In this document: positions 32,588 to 42,700 of the stretch, one piece after another
Numbering within the stretch: the first letter of the stretch is position 1
Layout of the letters: every line of letters begins with the position of its first letter
Assembly: GCA_014218235.1 (NCBI GenBank)
Contig: CM024753.1
Location: 176,242,348 to 176,306,347, forward strand
Origin: Colocasia esculenta
Taxonomy: Eukaryota; Streptophyta; Magnoliopsida; Alismatales; Araceae
Length of the DNA stretch: 64,000 nucleotides
Direction of reading: 5' to 3'
The notes under the pieces: generated by a model
The model's input: only the letters and a program-made list of their open reading frames with translations
Database searches by the model: none
Told to the model about the DNA's origin: nothing
Translations under genes and position numbers: made by a program

Positions 32588-34523
32588 TGTAACGACCCGA
32601 GAACCCGACCCTCGGCCCACGCCGAGGACCCGATTTTCGCGGTCGCCGCCCACAGACCAGGGGGACCCGGAAGGGCTATAACACGCGTCTGACAGGATAT
32701 GTAACGGAAGTAAACGTCAACTGCTAAGCTAGAAGCGTACAAGCGGAAACAGGAAAGTAAGCGAGAGACCGCTGCGTACCGCTCTAAGTACAGTCCCAAC
32801 GCACGCACACTAGTACAAGTAAGGAAAGGGGAGAGACAAGTCCCTTAGGTGCATACCCCGAGGGTGACGTACACTGAGAGGGGGAACCACTGCTAGCTAC
32901 GGGACCAAGACTACCGCCCCGTCTCCTCCGCCCGACGCGCCACCCTGCCACTGCTGGGAAGACTCACCTGGAAAATAGAGGGATGAGCTTCACAACAGAA
33001 GCTCAGTAGGGACTACCAATCTCCTACTGGCTCTAAACAGGCAGAGGAACATATACAACTATTAATAAAGGAAAGACGACAGTTGATATCTTTCTACCTA
33101 CAAAAGGAAGTGCGGAAGCGAAGCTAAAGCTAACACGGTACGAAAAGTACTCTCGGTCGGAAACCCCGTACGACTGCTCGTCGTGACCACCACACGGCTA
33201 GTAAAACACAAACGGAGGGAACTCCGCCTGGATAAGGAACACTAGCTACGGGAACAACACCACTAGTCAGACGGTCAGGTGCGTCCACAGACGTCTTATC
33301 CTCGACCTAGGTCCTGGCCCTCGCGTCTCGTCAGAGTGAGGTAGGGTACAAGTACAACAACAGTAACCGCCGTAGTCTGGCCGGACTACGGTCCCACGCC
33401 TGACCTCTCTAAACGGTTCTGGGGCCATATGAAGCGAGGCAGTGAGAAGAAGGACTGGCTGGCCTGCGCCGGGTAGAACTCCAAACTGTCCTCGGCGTCC
33501 CAGACCAACCACGAGAGCTCTGCAAGCGACTCACACGCCACTGTCCTAACCACCATTTTCCCCTCAACTCCAGAGTCCGCCTACGCGGCTGCCAACTCAA
33601 GCACACTCGTAGCCCGGAGTACTCCCTCAACAGGCTCCCGAGGACGAGGGTCCCAGGTAACGGTAACAACCTCTCGCACGGGACAAGCCCTCAAGTGTCG
33701 CGTACCGGGCGAATGACTAGTGTGAGACCGTACTAGGGAACTAGCACAGGTGCCATGGGTACAGTAAAGCGAAAACGGAAGCGGCGGAAGCACAACCTGC
33801 CTCAGGGCTGAGAAGGCGACATAGGCCCTATCGCCTTCTCAATGCGACATAGGCCCTGTCGCATCCTGAATGCGACATAGGCCCTGTCGCAACCCTGGTT
33901 GCGACACCCAAGGTGTCGCCTTACCAGTTAGGTAGCGACATGGCCTATGTCGCCTTCGGGCCAGGCGGGGGTTCCGGGAACACTCTCTCCGGGAACCTCC
34001 CCGAAACGGGAGAAACACTACACGGCGAGGGAGGGGAGCATGCTTATCATGCTAGAAAGTCATTAAACACACAAACCACCCTCGAACACCCCAAGAACAT
34101 GGTTTCTACGCTCGGAGGAAAACCTCACTCACACGAGCATGGAGTTCTCACACTCCCAACCCCCAAACCACAAGGAAAACACGCATTAGAAGGAAAGGGA
34201 GCATGCTTAGGGCGAGAGGATCAAGAGTCCCTACCTCCACGCGAAGAACGAACCCGTCGGGGCCTTCTCGTAGGTAGAAACGTCTCCTCCTCGCACCGCA
34301 CGGCACGAACACGACCCCTGCACGAAGGAGCGACACCCTCCTCAGCACGGCCGCCTCAACACGAGGGAGGCACCCCGAAATCGCCGGAAAACTCCGAGAG
34401 GGCGAGAGAGAGAGGGGGGAAAGAGAGGTGCGAAAGAGGGGGAAGGGGCTCGGGCGCCCGGGCTTTAATCCCGCGGTCCTGAGAAGGTGACACACCTTGT
34501 GTCGCCTTGGGAACCAGAAGGCA
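32588..34523 (-). repeat. 5' LTR of element C, truncated
   Basis: It matches 25194 to about 27100 closely, then breaks off at 34523 after GAACCAGAAGGC, so the U3 start (equivalent of 27104-27492) is deleted. It carries the dyad cluster 33812-33955 with five dyads, one of them a tandem copy absent from the 3' LTR, and the hairpin with CAG|GTGAGT at 32965-33011. Confidence 0.88.
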
Positions 34524-36515
34524 CGGCGTGATCTCAAGGTAAGAGAGAACAAACTAAGGCCGTTGGATCATGCTGATCCCTAAGGGTAAAATAGGTATTG
34601 ATGGTACAACCCGCTCGTCAGCAATGGACATCCGCCAAAGCCAAGAAGTCTTATGGAGGCCTCGACAAGGAGTTCTTAGTCTTGTCATGAGTATTCCCAA
34701 CGGAGAGGTCGTCCAAGCCAAGATAGAAGTGTGTAAAGAAATGTTGTCCATCATGCCTTGAGTGCTCGAAGGCATAGAGACACGATAACGGTGTTCAAAT
34801 CAAGCGAGTAAAATGAAGACAAGTTCATTTAATAAAATAGAAAATTACATGAATATTTGCACTTAATTACCAGATATATTATTGAATAATTTTCAGTAAG
34901 GTCTCATGGCAAAATTAATGTTTAGTGTGTGCATGTGTAAGAGAATCAAGTTAGCAAGAGATAATCGTGCACACATCTTTTAATTAATAGAAATCATATG
35001 AATATTACCCATTATCCATAAACATGTCGTTACTATTCATAACAGTACATGGCAGGAGTTAAATAGTGATTAAATGGCATGATTAACATAATTTGCATAG
35101 TAAAGTTGGTTTTTGGTTTACCCAGTAAAACGCGACGGGGGTACCTGTCGCGTTCAAATCGCGACAGGTAGGTTGGTCGCATTCATAAGAACTAGATCAG
35201 GCATTGATTGATGCTGTAATCGCGACGGGGTGACCAGTCGCGATTTGAGCAAACGGTCCAGAACGCGACGTGTCGGTCTATCGCGTTAAGGCCAATCGGT
35301 ACAGGGTATGAAGAACACGATGTGTTGGGCCGTCACGTTCATGTCGCGACATACCCCTCTATCATGACCATCTGAGAATAGCGACAGGTCGGGCCGTCGT
35401 GTTCTCAGAGGGTCCGACCGAGCCCTAAAAGTGAACTGGTTCACTTTGGAACTTGGTCCAGTCCTCCATGAACTTGACACAGGGCTATTCAAAAATACAT
35501 ATAAATTTGTATACAATATGAAAAATCACAAAATCAATTTTAAATGAAACTAGACATGTAGAAGTATTAACAGTAAAGAGTGATTAGATTTCTGACAGGT
35601 ATGTTCATGCTATATACAAGGTACTTTGTGATGAACCAAAAATCTGACACAGTGAGAGAAAATGAATAAATTTGAGTAGGATACTTAGTAAAAATTAGGG
35701 AAAATAGAATCATTAGATCCCCAACAACATGTAGAGTGTACAGTACGAGTTTCATGTCACGACATCAAGTATGAACATAGAATTAGGGCGAACATGAGGG
35801 GACTATCACAAGTTCTCAACAAAACTTTGGGTATGAAATACCCATAATAGACATGATAAAAATTTGGGAAACATAGGGCTTTTGAAGGTGGGAACATGAT
35901 CTACCTAGGGTCGAAGTTAATTTGTTTTTGCTTGAGAGATTTCCTACCTTTTCACGCTTTGAGATCCTAGGGTTTGAATGAGAAGACAGTGAAGAATCTC
36001 CTTGTTCCTAGCCTCCTCCTTCCTGATTCCCTCGTCCAAAGCCTCCTCTTCCTCACCCTCCAAGCTTCAGAAAGCCAATAGGGTCAACTAGGGACGAAAT
36101 AGAGGGTTATTTGTATGATATAAGTCTCCTATTCACTTTAAAACTCTTCCCTCTTCTCTAACTCCGAATTTCCTATGTTTATCTCCCTATTTCTAGCCTT
36201 TATCCATCTATTTGGCATGGGGAGGACTCCAATTTCGGGGCTAAGGGATTAGGATAGATCTAGGACTCTTTTTAGGATATTTATGAGTTAAAACAATGAT
36301 TATCTTAACCCATTTTGATTTATTAATAATTAAGGTACGAAATTATACTTAATTATCTCTAATCCAACATTTGGGCTCTTAGCTTTTGGCCCATTAATTC
36401 ATACATGGACTTTTTGTGTAAACCCATCACTTGTTTTCATTATTGGTTTTTAATTATTCATATTTTAGTCTAATTTCAATCCATTTATCAATATTTAAAT
36501 TTTTTAGTTGCTACA
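34524..36515 (-). repeat. Solo LTR D, U3-side part
   Basis: It continues the LTR broken at 25193; on the element strand the junction lies where F has CTTACCTTGAATCACGTCGG (about 50130). It contains the strongest 10-base-spacer dyad cluster (35130-35412) and a donor-like AAAAG|GTAGGAAATC near 35950. A 3' end TTAGTTGCTACA closes the LTR at 36515. Confidence 0.8.
35130..35412. promoter_or_regulatory. Dyad cluster in solo LTR D
   Basis: Seven dyads, all with exactly 10 bases between half-sites, lie near 35132, 35160, 35222, 35267, 35317, 35346 and 35381. Several are perfect (GCGAC-GGGGGTACCT-GTCGC, GCGAC-AGGTAGGTTG-GTCGC, GCGAC-GGGGTGACCA-GTCGC). This is the clearest display of the fixed spacing with unrelated spacer sequences. 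Confidence 0.75.
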
Positions 36516-38809
36516 GCTTGCCACCTGTGTAAGACCTTGGCATTAGCAGTAGCCAGGGCTACCACCTAGGAGAGGGAGTCAAGTTTTCAGCCTCAGTAGG
36601 GAGGAGGTTCAACGAGGTCTACCCCATACCAGCCTACTTTAGGTAGTCGAGGGAGTGTTTCTTCTTCTTCTTCTTCAGACACGGCACTAACCTGCACCAA
36701 AGTTTAAGAAGATGTTCACTCGTGGGGGTAGACAGCGTTCCTAATAGCCGCAACTCTAACGTCAGCCAGAGTTTGCAGAGCAGTCAGTGCAGTAGGGGGC
36801 AGAGCACGGACAATAGGACACAGTTTGTTACCACTTCTAGCAGCCAAGTCACTTTAGATGAGAGTGTTCGATGAGGTAGGGGCAGAAGTAGTTGGCACCT
36901 CCCCTATACTCACAGCAGACACTTTAGTTTTTCCTTACCGAGCTTGCTCCAGAGCGGACCTGTTACCTAGCAGTTGAGCTTCCGACAGGTAACTACGTGC
37001 CTACTCTGGGTTACCTAGAGAGTGTCATCGTCGAGGTGCATGGCCATCTTCTTCTAGCCAAACTGTTTGCCTTATAGATCCATGACTTCGATGTTATTCT
37101 TGGTATGGATTGATTGGAGGCACACTCTACATTGGTGGATTGTCAGCGGAAGACTGAGGGGTTCGAGATACCTGGAGCACCTACACTTTGCTACCTAGGT
37201 ACACAGTCTGCCTGCCGACCGTTTGTTTCTTTCTATAGAGCTCGGCGCCTGATCTGAGATGGCTGTGTGGCTTTCCTTGCTTCTGTGAGTTTCTCGGATT
37301 TTGGCGAGTTGTCGGTTTCAGATGTCCAATTTTTAGTGATTATGCTGATGTGTTTCCAAAGGATCTACCTAGTTTGTCGTCGGAGCAGGAGGTAGATTTC
37401 TCCGTTGAGTTGTTTCCGGGGACGATGCCTATGTCCAAGGCACCATACCGGATGGCACCGACAGATCTATGGGAGTTGAACCGCCAACTCGATGAGCTAC
37501 TCGAGAAGGGCTTCATTCGCCTGAGCCATTCGCCTTGGGGTGCGCCAATCTTGTTTGTGAGGAAGAAGGATGGTAGTCTCAGGTTAGCATCGATTATCAG
37601 CAGCAGAATTAGGTTACAGTGAAGAATAAGTATTTGTTGTCCAGGATCAATGATTTGTTCGACCAGTTGCAGTCTGCTTCAGTGTTCTCAAAGATCGACT
37701 TGAGGTTAGGTTACTACCAGTTGAGGATCAGAGAGTCAAATATCGCCAGATCAGCCTCTCGTACGCACTACGGCTACTTCAAGTTTGTCGTAATGCCTTT
37801 TGGGCTCACGAATGCACCAGCAGCTTTCATGGAGATGATGCATAGTGTGTTCCAAGAGTATCTGGACAGATTTTTGGTAGTGTTCATAGATGGCATCTTG
37901 CTGTACTCAGCGACAGCAGAGGAGCATGAGGTGCACTTGAGACTCGTGTTGGAGGCACTGAGGAGTCACCGCCTTTATGCCAAGTTCAGCAAATGTGAAT
38001 TTTGGCTAAAGGAGGTGCACTTTATTGGACATTTGGTCTCAGGTGCAGGTGTGATAGTAGATCCTTCCAAGGTCGAGGTCGTGGTTTCTAGGGGCCAGCC
38101 CACTACAGTTGTAGAGGTATGCAGTTTTCCGGTGGCGGGTTACTATAGGAGGTTCATTCAGTACTTTGTTAGAGTTACTGAGCTACTGACAAGGTTGACC
38201 AAGCGTGAGACCAGGTTCATGTGGACGGCAAAGTGTGAGCAGATCAGGAGCTGAAGAGCAAGTTGACTTCAGCCCCGATCCTTGTAATGTCGTCTGGCAG
38301 TGGTGGCTTTGTCATCTACATCAACGCTTCAGGGATTGGTTTTGGTGCCGTGTTGATGCAGAACGGGAGTGTAGTCGCTTATGCTTCTAGGTAGTTGAAG
38401 AAGCATGAGCAGAACTATCTGACTCACAACTTGGATCTTGTAGAAGTCGTGTTTGCCTTGAGGTTGTGGAGAAGTTACTTGTGTAGAGAGGTGTTCGAGG
38501 TGTTCACAAACCACAGGAGTTTGTAGTATGTCTTCACTCAGAGGGATCTGAACTTGAGGCAGCGTAAGTGGGTCGAGTACCTAAAGTACTACGACTTTAC
38601 TATTTCCAATCACCCAGGGAAGCCTAATGTCGTAGCTGATGCTTTGAATAGGAGAGTCCACTTGAGTTCTTTGTTGGTTAGACATTGGAGGTTGTTGGAG
38701 GACCCTGTTCAGGGAGTGTTTCTTCTGTTGAGGCTCAAAGATAGTGCAGTACTCACAGCAGGCACTGTATATGCAGTACTCTCCACCCCAATAGGTGCAA
38801 CATCAGCAG
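36516..38809 (+). pseudogene. Element E pol remnant (protease to RNase H)
   Basis: It resumes element E after solo LTR D. The first 800 bases are a broken gag end and protease with many stops. From 37350 RT is readable: FPKDLPSLSSEQEVDFSVEL, LEKGFIRLSHSPWGAPILFV, then after a frameshift near 37600 KNKYLLSRINDLFDQLQSAS, FGLTNAPAAFMEMM and FIDGILLYS. The catalytic FIDD is therefore FIDG (codon 37892-37894). RNase H follows with IYINASGIGFG (Asp to Asn), AYASR followed by a stop, and HNLDL. It ends at 38809 where an LTR-like segment is inserted. Confidence 0.8.
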
Positions 38810-40203
38810 TGTAATGAGCCCGATTTTTAAATCCCAAATAAATGGGGATAAATTAATGGACAAGATTAATTAAGGATTCAATCAAGATAATTAAAGTAAA
38901 TGAGCTAATAAAGGAAGTCTTGGGATGCATGGGTAATTCATAAAAGGGATAATCGATGTTTAGGTAGTAGTCTGTGTTGGTCTGCAACCGATGTTTAAGT
39001 AGTAATCGATATTATATAATCGATGTTCCCTTCCACATCGATTACTTCTATGTAATCGATGTTATATAATCGATGTTCCCTTCTACATCGATTACTTCTA
39101 TGTAATCAATGTTATATAATCGATGTTTCCTTCTGCATTGATTACTTTTATGTAATCGATGTTATATAATCGATGTTCCTTTCAACATCAGTTACTTCTA
39201 TGTAATCAATGTTATATAATCGATGTTCCCTTCCACATCGATTACTTCTATGTCATCGATGTTATATAATCTATGTTCTCTTCTGCATTGATTACTTCTA
39301 TGTAATCGATGTTATATATCGATGTTCCTTCAGCATCGATTACTTCTATGTAATCGATGTTATATAATTGATGTTCCCTTCTGCATCGATTTCTTCTATG
39401 CAATCGATGTTCCCTTTTGCATCGATTACTTTTATATAATCGATGTTTTCTTCTATCGATTGTCTTATTATATAGTAATCAATATGGCCCTTGAACACGA
39501 AGTGCTGGAGGCCTTGTCCTCCCATCATAATAGGACTACATGGAGACTTAAATATGGGAAGGATTTGAATAGTTTGTGCTTAGAACTGAACCATAGGCAC
39601 ATCACCTTAGGAGTTGATAAAAGGCATGGCCCAAGCATGGTGGGTTTGTCCTTTTCTAGATCAAGTCAAGGATAAGTATGACAAGGGTATGGCCTAAAGT
39701 ATGACAGATTTTGACTGTCTATCCTTCTTACAGACCAAGTCAATATTAGGTATGGCAGGGTATCGTTTGGGCATAGCCTATGTATGGCCAGATTAGACTT
39801 TCTGTCTCCTTTTGTCCCTTCTGTAGGAATAAAGAAAGGGTTCTAAATAAGACCAAAGACCCCTTAAATAAGCCACATGGCCCTTCTTGGCCAAACTTTG
39901 TGTCCTTTCTCAAGAGAAATCTTAGAGCTTGAGAGCCCCTTCTACCCTTCCTTAAAAGTAACTGATGGAAAAGCTTGGAAGTCCGACACAAGGGTGACTT
40001 TTTGTTATATGATATGAATGAAGCACGATGTGCTATTTGATATGATATGTTTGATTCGTTTGTTTGACTTGATAAGTTTGATTCGTTTGAAATGGCCAAC
40101 ATATATTCATCTGTTACATCTTTGATTTGGATCATAGATTGACGTGTGTATCGTTCTCTGGATATGTTAAAAAACATGATCCTCTTTGCTAGCCAGATAA
40201 GCA
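38810..40203 (+). repeat. LTR-like insertion in element E
   Basis: It starts TGTAATGAGCCCG right after element E coding sequence and ends before integrase sequence resumes at about 40204. It contains a 50-bp tandem array (39000-39472) and TATA-like CTAAATAAG and TTAAATAAG (39843-39875) with a leader-like region after them. No domain-bearing frame is seen; the minus-strand 152-codon frame here has no recognisable motif. The right end is uncertain, and about 100 or more residues of E integrase are missing at the junction, so a deletion accompanied or followed insertion. Confidence 0.55.
39000..39472. repeat. 50-bp tandem array with 11-bp palindromic arms
   Basis: The word GTTATATAAT recurs at 39061, 39111, 39161, 39211 and 39261, an exact 50-base period, with about nine units in all, the last ones shortened. 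Each intact unit holds ACATCGATTAC-N6-GTAATCGATGT, a perfect 11-base inverted repeat, so the array can be drawn as a row of cruciforms or hairpins. Confidence 0.9.
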
Positions 40204-40931
40204 TGGTCAGTGGACAGACTTGCCAGATTGTTCGTGAACAGAGTGGTTTCGTTGCACAGGACCCCAGTCTCTATTGTCTCCGATAGAGATCCGCAGTTTA
40301 TGTCGCACTTTTGGCACAGCTTTTAGAGGGCACTAGGCACAAAGTTGATGCTGAGTTCAGCGTACCACTTGCAGATAGATGGTCAGTCGGAGAGGACCAT
40401 GCAGACCCTCGAGGACATGCTGAGAGTGTGCTGCTTAGACTAGGGTGGCACGTGGGAGTCACACCTTCCATGTGGAGTTCGCTTATAATAATAGCTTTCA
40501 CTCTAGCATTCGAATGGTATCCTATGAGGCTCTGTATGGTAGACCGTATCGGACACCTTTGCATTGGCACGAGGTTGGTGAGAGGCAGTTGTTGGGACCA
40601 GAGCTTGTACAACAGTGTGCAGATACAGTGAGATCAGGCAAAGACTGTAAATAGTGCAGAGCAGGCACAAGAATTATGCAGATGTTCACCGGAGGCCACT
40701 ATAGTTCGAGGCATGTGACAGTGTGTTTCTACGGATCTCGCCAACCAAGGGTGTTCTCAGGTTCAGAAAGAGGGGCAAGCTTATCATGAGGTTCGTTGGT
40801 CCATTTCCCATCTTGGATCGGGTTGGCGAGGTCGCGTACAGGTTGGCTCTTCCATCTGAGTTAGCAAAATTTCACGACGTCTTCCACATCTCACAGCTAA
40901 GGAAGTATATGCCAGATCCATCACATGAGCT
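40204..40931 (+). pseudogene. Element E integrase remnant
   Basis: In several frames it reads VDRLARLFVN, VSIVSDRDPQFMSHFWHSF then a stop, DGQSERTMQTLEDML, and later EFAYNNSFHSSIRM, ALYGRPYRTPLHW and LRFRKRGKLIMRFVGPFPIL with VFHISQLRKYMPDPSHEL at the C-terminus. The HHCC part and the first catalytic Asp are gone. It breaks at 40932 with no chromodomain left. Confidence 0.75.
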
Positions 40932-42700
40932 CTGTAATGACCCGACCTCTCAGATATTGCCAAGCTAGCAAGCCCAGATGGGGTGAATTGGATTCTTAAA
41001 ATTTTATTATTTAAACCTGTCAATAAAAACGTTCACACAAAAACACTTCGTTCGACTATTAGTGTTAGTAGAAAAGAAAACAACAAACACAAACAAACAA
41101 TCACACTACACACGGATTTTATTCTGATTCGGACCTCCTCTTCACAGGAGTCCTACGTTCAGTCCATGAACAACAACTCAGGATTCCACTACCCAAGGGT
41201 ACAGTCCCCCTCAAGGACACTTACACATCCAGCCGCAGCTGGCCTTCTCTTCAGAGCCCAAAGAGGTATACAATGCCCTGGAACCCAGGTCTTCCTTCAA
41301 CACGAAGGGAATACAACCACATGTTACCTACAGGTCTTCTCTTCAACCTGAAGAGGAACAGCACAAACAATGTGTGAAAATCAGGCGAAGTGCCCGTAGA
41401 CCTGGTTTACAACAAATCCAAATCTGAGGCAGAGATTGAGAGTAAGAGATCTACAATGGAAGAAACTCTCAGAACTCGAAGGTGCTCTCCAAGGAATTAA
41501 ACAAGAACGTTGAGAGCGAGAGCTAGAGCTGCACAAGGATTGGAATGAAAATTGCTCTTCTATTAAGACTCTTTGGCGTGAAGGATTACTTCGAAAAGTT
41601 GTTCTAAGAGTCTTCAGTCTTGAATATATATATCTTCTCTTGAGGAAGTAGCCGTTGATATGTCTGTTGTCTCTATGCTATGGTATTCGTTAGACTGCAA
41701 GGTATTATAGAGCTTCCAATCAACAGTCCTTTACATTCCATACATGCAAAGAGAAGATCCTTCTCGATATCCTTTATCTTTCATTTTGTCCAACGTTGTA
41801 AATGGTTGTGCTGTCAGAGACCTGCACACAATAAATGCTAAATGATTGACAGCTACGCTGTCTCTTGTTGTCAGTCAACGTTAGAACGAATATACATCAA
41901 AATAGAAATGTCATTCTGCTTTCTAAAAAGATGTTTCCAATATAAGCATAGAAATAGAAGATATCTGTGCATACATCGTGCAGTGAAATATTCAGTCATA
42001 ATAAATGCATGGATATCGGAGAAAAGCGAGGGAATATTTTGACTTTCAAGATATTTGAAATATGTTTAAATATCAAGTCGTTATAACTCATGAAATTGTT
42101 GTGAGTACGACGTATGAAATTGTTGTGTGAATGAGTCGATGTTCATGTAAATCGTTGCACATGAATAAGCAAATCGATGTGAACATAAATCGTTATACAA
42201 TCATAACCAAATCGTTGTATTGACAAATCGTTATGAGAGTATAAGCAAATCGTTATGAACAAGTCGTTATAATCAAATCGTTGTCTCACTTATCGAGTCG
42301 ATGTGGTGATCAATCGTTGTTTTGCTTTATCGAATCGTTACACAGACCAAGTCGTTGTTGTGACTTATCGAATCGTTGCAGCAAGCAAATCATTCTGTAA
42401 CTTATCGAATCATTATAATGACCAAGTCGTTATGGAACTTATCGAATCGTTATGAAGGCCAAATCGTTGTGAGACCAAGTCGTTGTTCTTACTTACCAAA
42501 TCGATGTGAAATCGAATCAATGTGAGAGCAAATCGTTGTTCTCACTTATCAAATCGTTGTGAGAACAAATCGTTGTTCTCACTTATCAAATCAATGAGAA
42601 ACTGAATCGTTGTGAGAGAAAATCATTGTTCTCACTTATCAAATCGATGTGAAACCGAATCGTTGTGAGAGCAAATCGTTGTTCACACTTATCAAATCGT
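40932..42700 (-). repeat. Copia LTR fragment (S-like, older copy)
   Basis: After a short TGTAATGACCCG start at 40932 that may belong to a different LTR, sequence from about 40953 matches the LTR at 42701-44649 in order but with many differences (for example the GGGGTGAAT word at 40979 and the TTCTCTTCAACCTGAAG-like blocks). It ends inside an AAATCGTT repeat array (42060-42700). The same order in both copies, head to tail, suggests one LTR inserted into or recombined next to another. Confidence 0.65.
42060..42700. repeat. AAATCGTT minisatellite, older LTR copy
   Basis: Several dozen copies of AAATCGTT (or AAGTCGTT, GAATCGTT) are spaced 15 to 25 bases apart, many in units where GTGAGAAC and GTTCTCAC face each other across AAATCGTT (best near 42556). 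The array is truncated by the next LTR at 42701. Confidence 0.85.

Larger units (their letters stand above)
25194..34523 (-). mobile_element. GC-rich Ty3/Gypsy element C (minus)
   Basis: On the minus strand: 5' LTR (34523-32588, truncated), primer site, gag (about 32460-31000), protease, RT, RNase H, integrase, chromodomain-like tail (about 27600), polypurine tract, 3' LTR (27492-25194). It inserted into solo LTR D with left flank GTAAC. The right end lost the first roughly 370 bases of U3, so the right flank copy is gone. C is visibly richer in GC and CpG than all neighbours. Its pol is interrupted by several stops and frameshifts despite recognisable domains. Confidence 0.88.
24351..36515 (-). 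mobile_element. Solo LTR D, split by element C
   Basis: The two pieces (24351-25193 and 34524-36515, 2835 bases together) form one minus-strand LTR from TGTAGCAAC at 36515 to GGGGCGTTACA at 24351. The flanks GCTGG and GCTTG form a 5-base target duplication with one mismatch. The E coding sequence resumes on the other side, so no internal region was ever lost to elsewhere: this is a solo LTR made by LTR-LTR recombination. Element C then inserted at 25194. Confidence 0.8.

Noticed and set aside
39746..40204. 152-codon minus-strand frame
   Set aside because: No known motif; it lies in LTR-like leader sequence and ends at an insertion edge.
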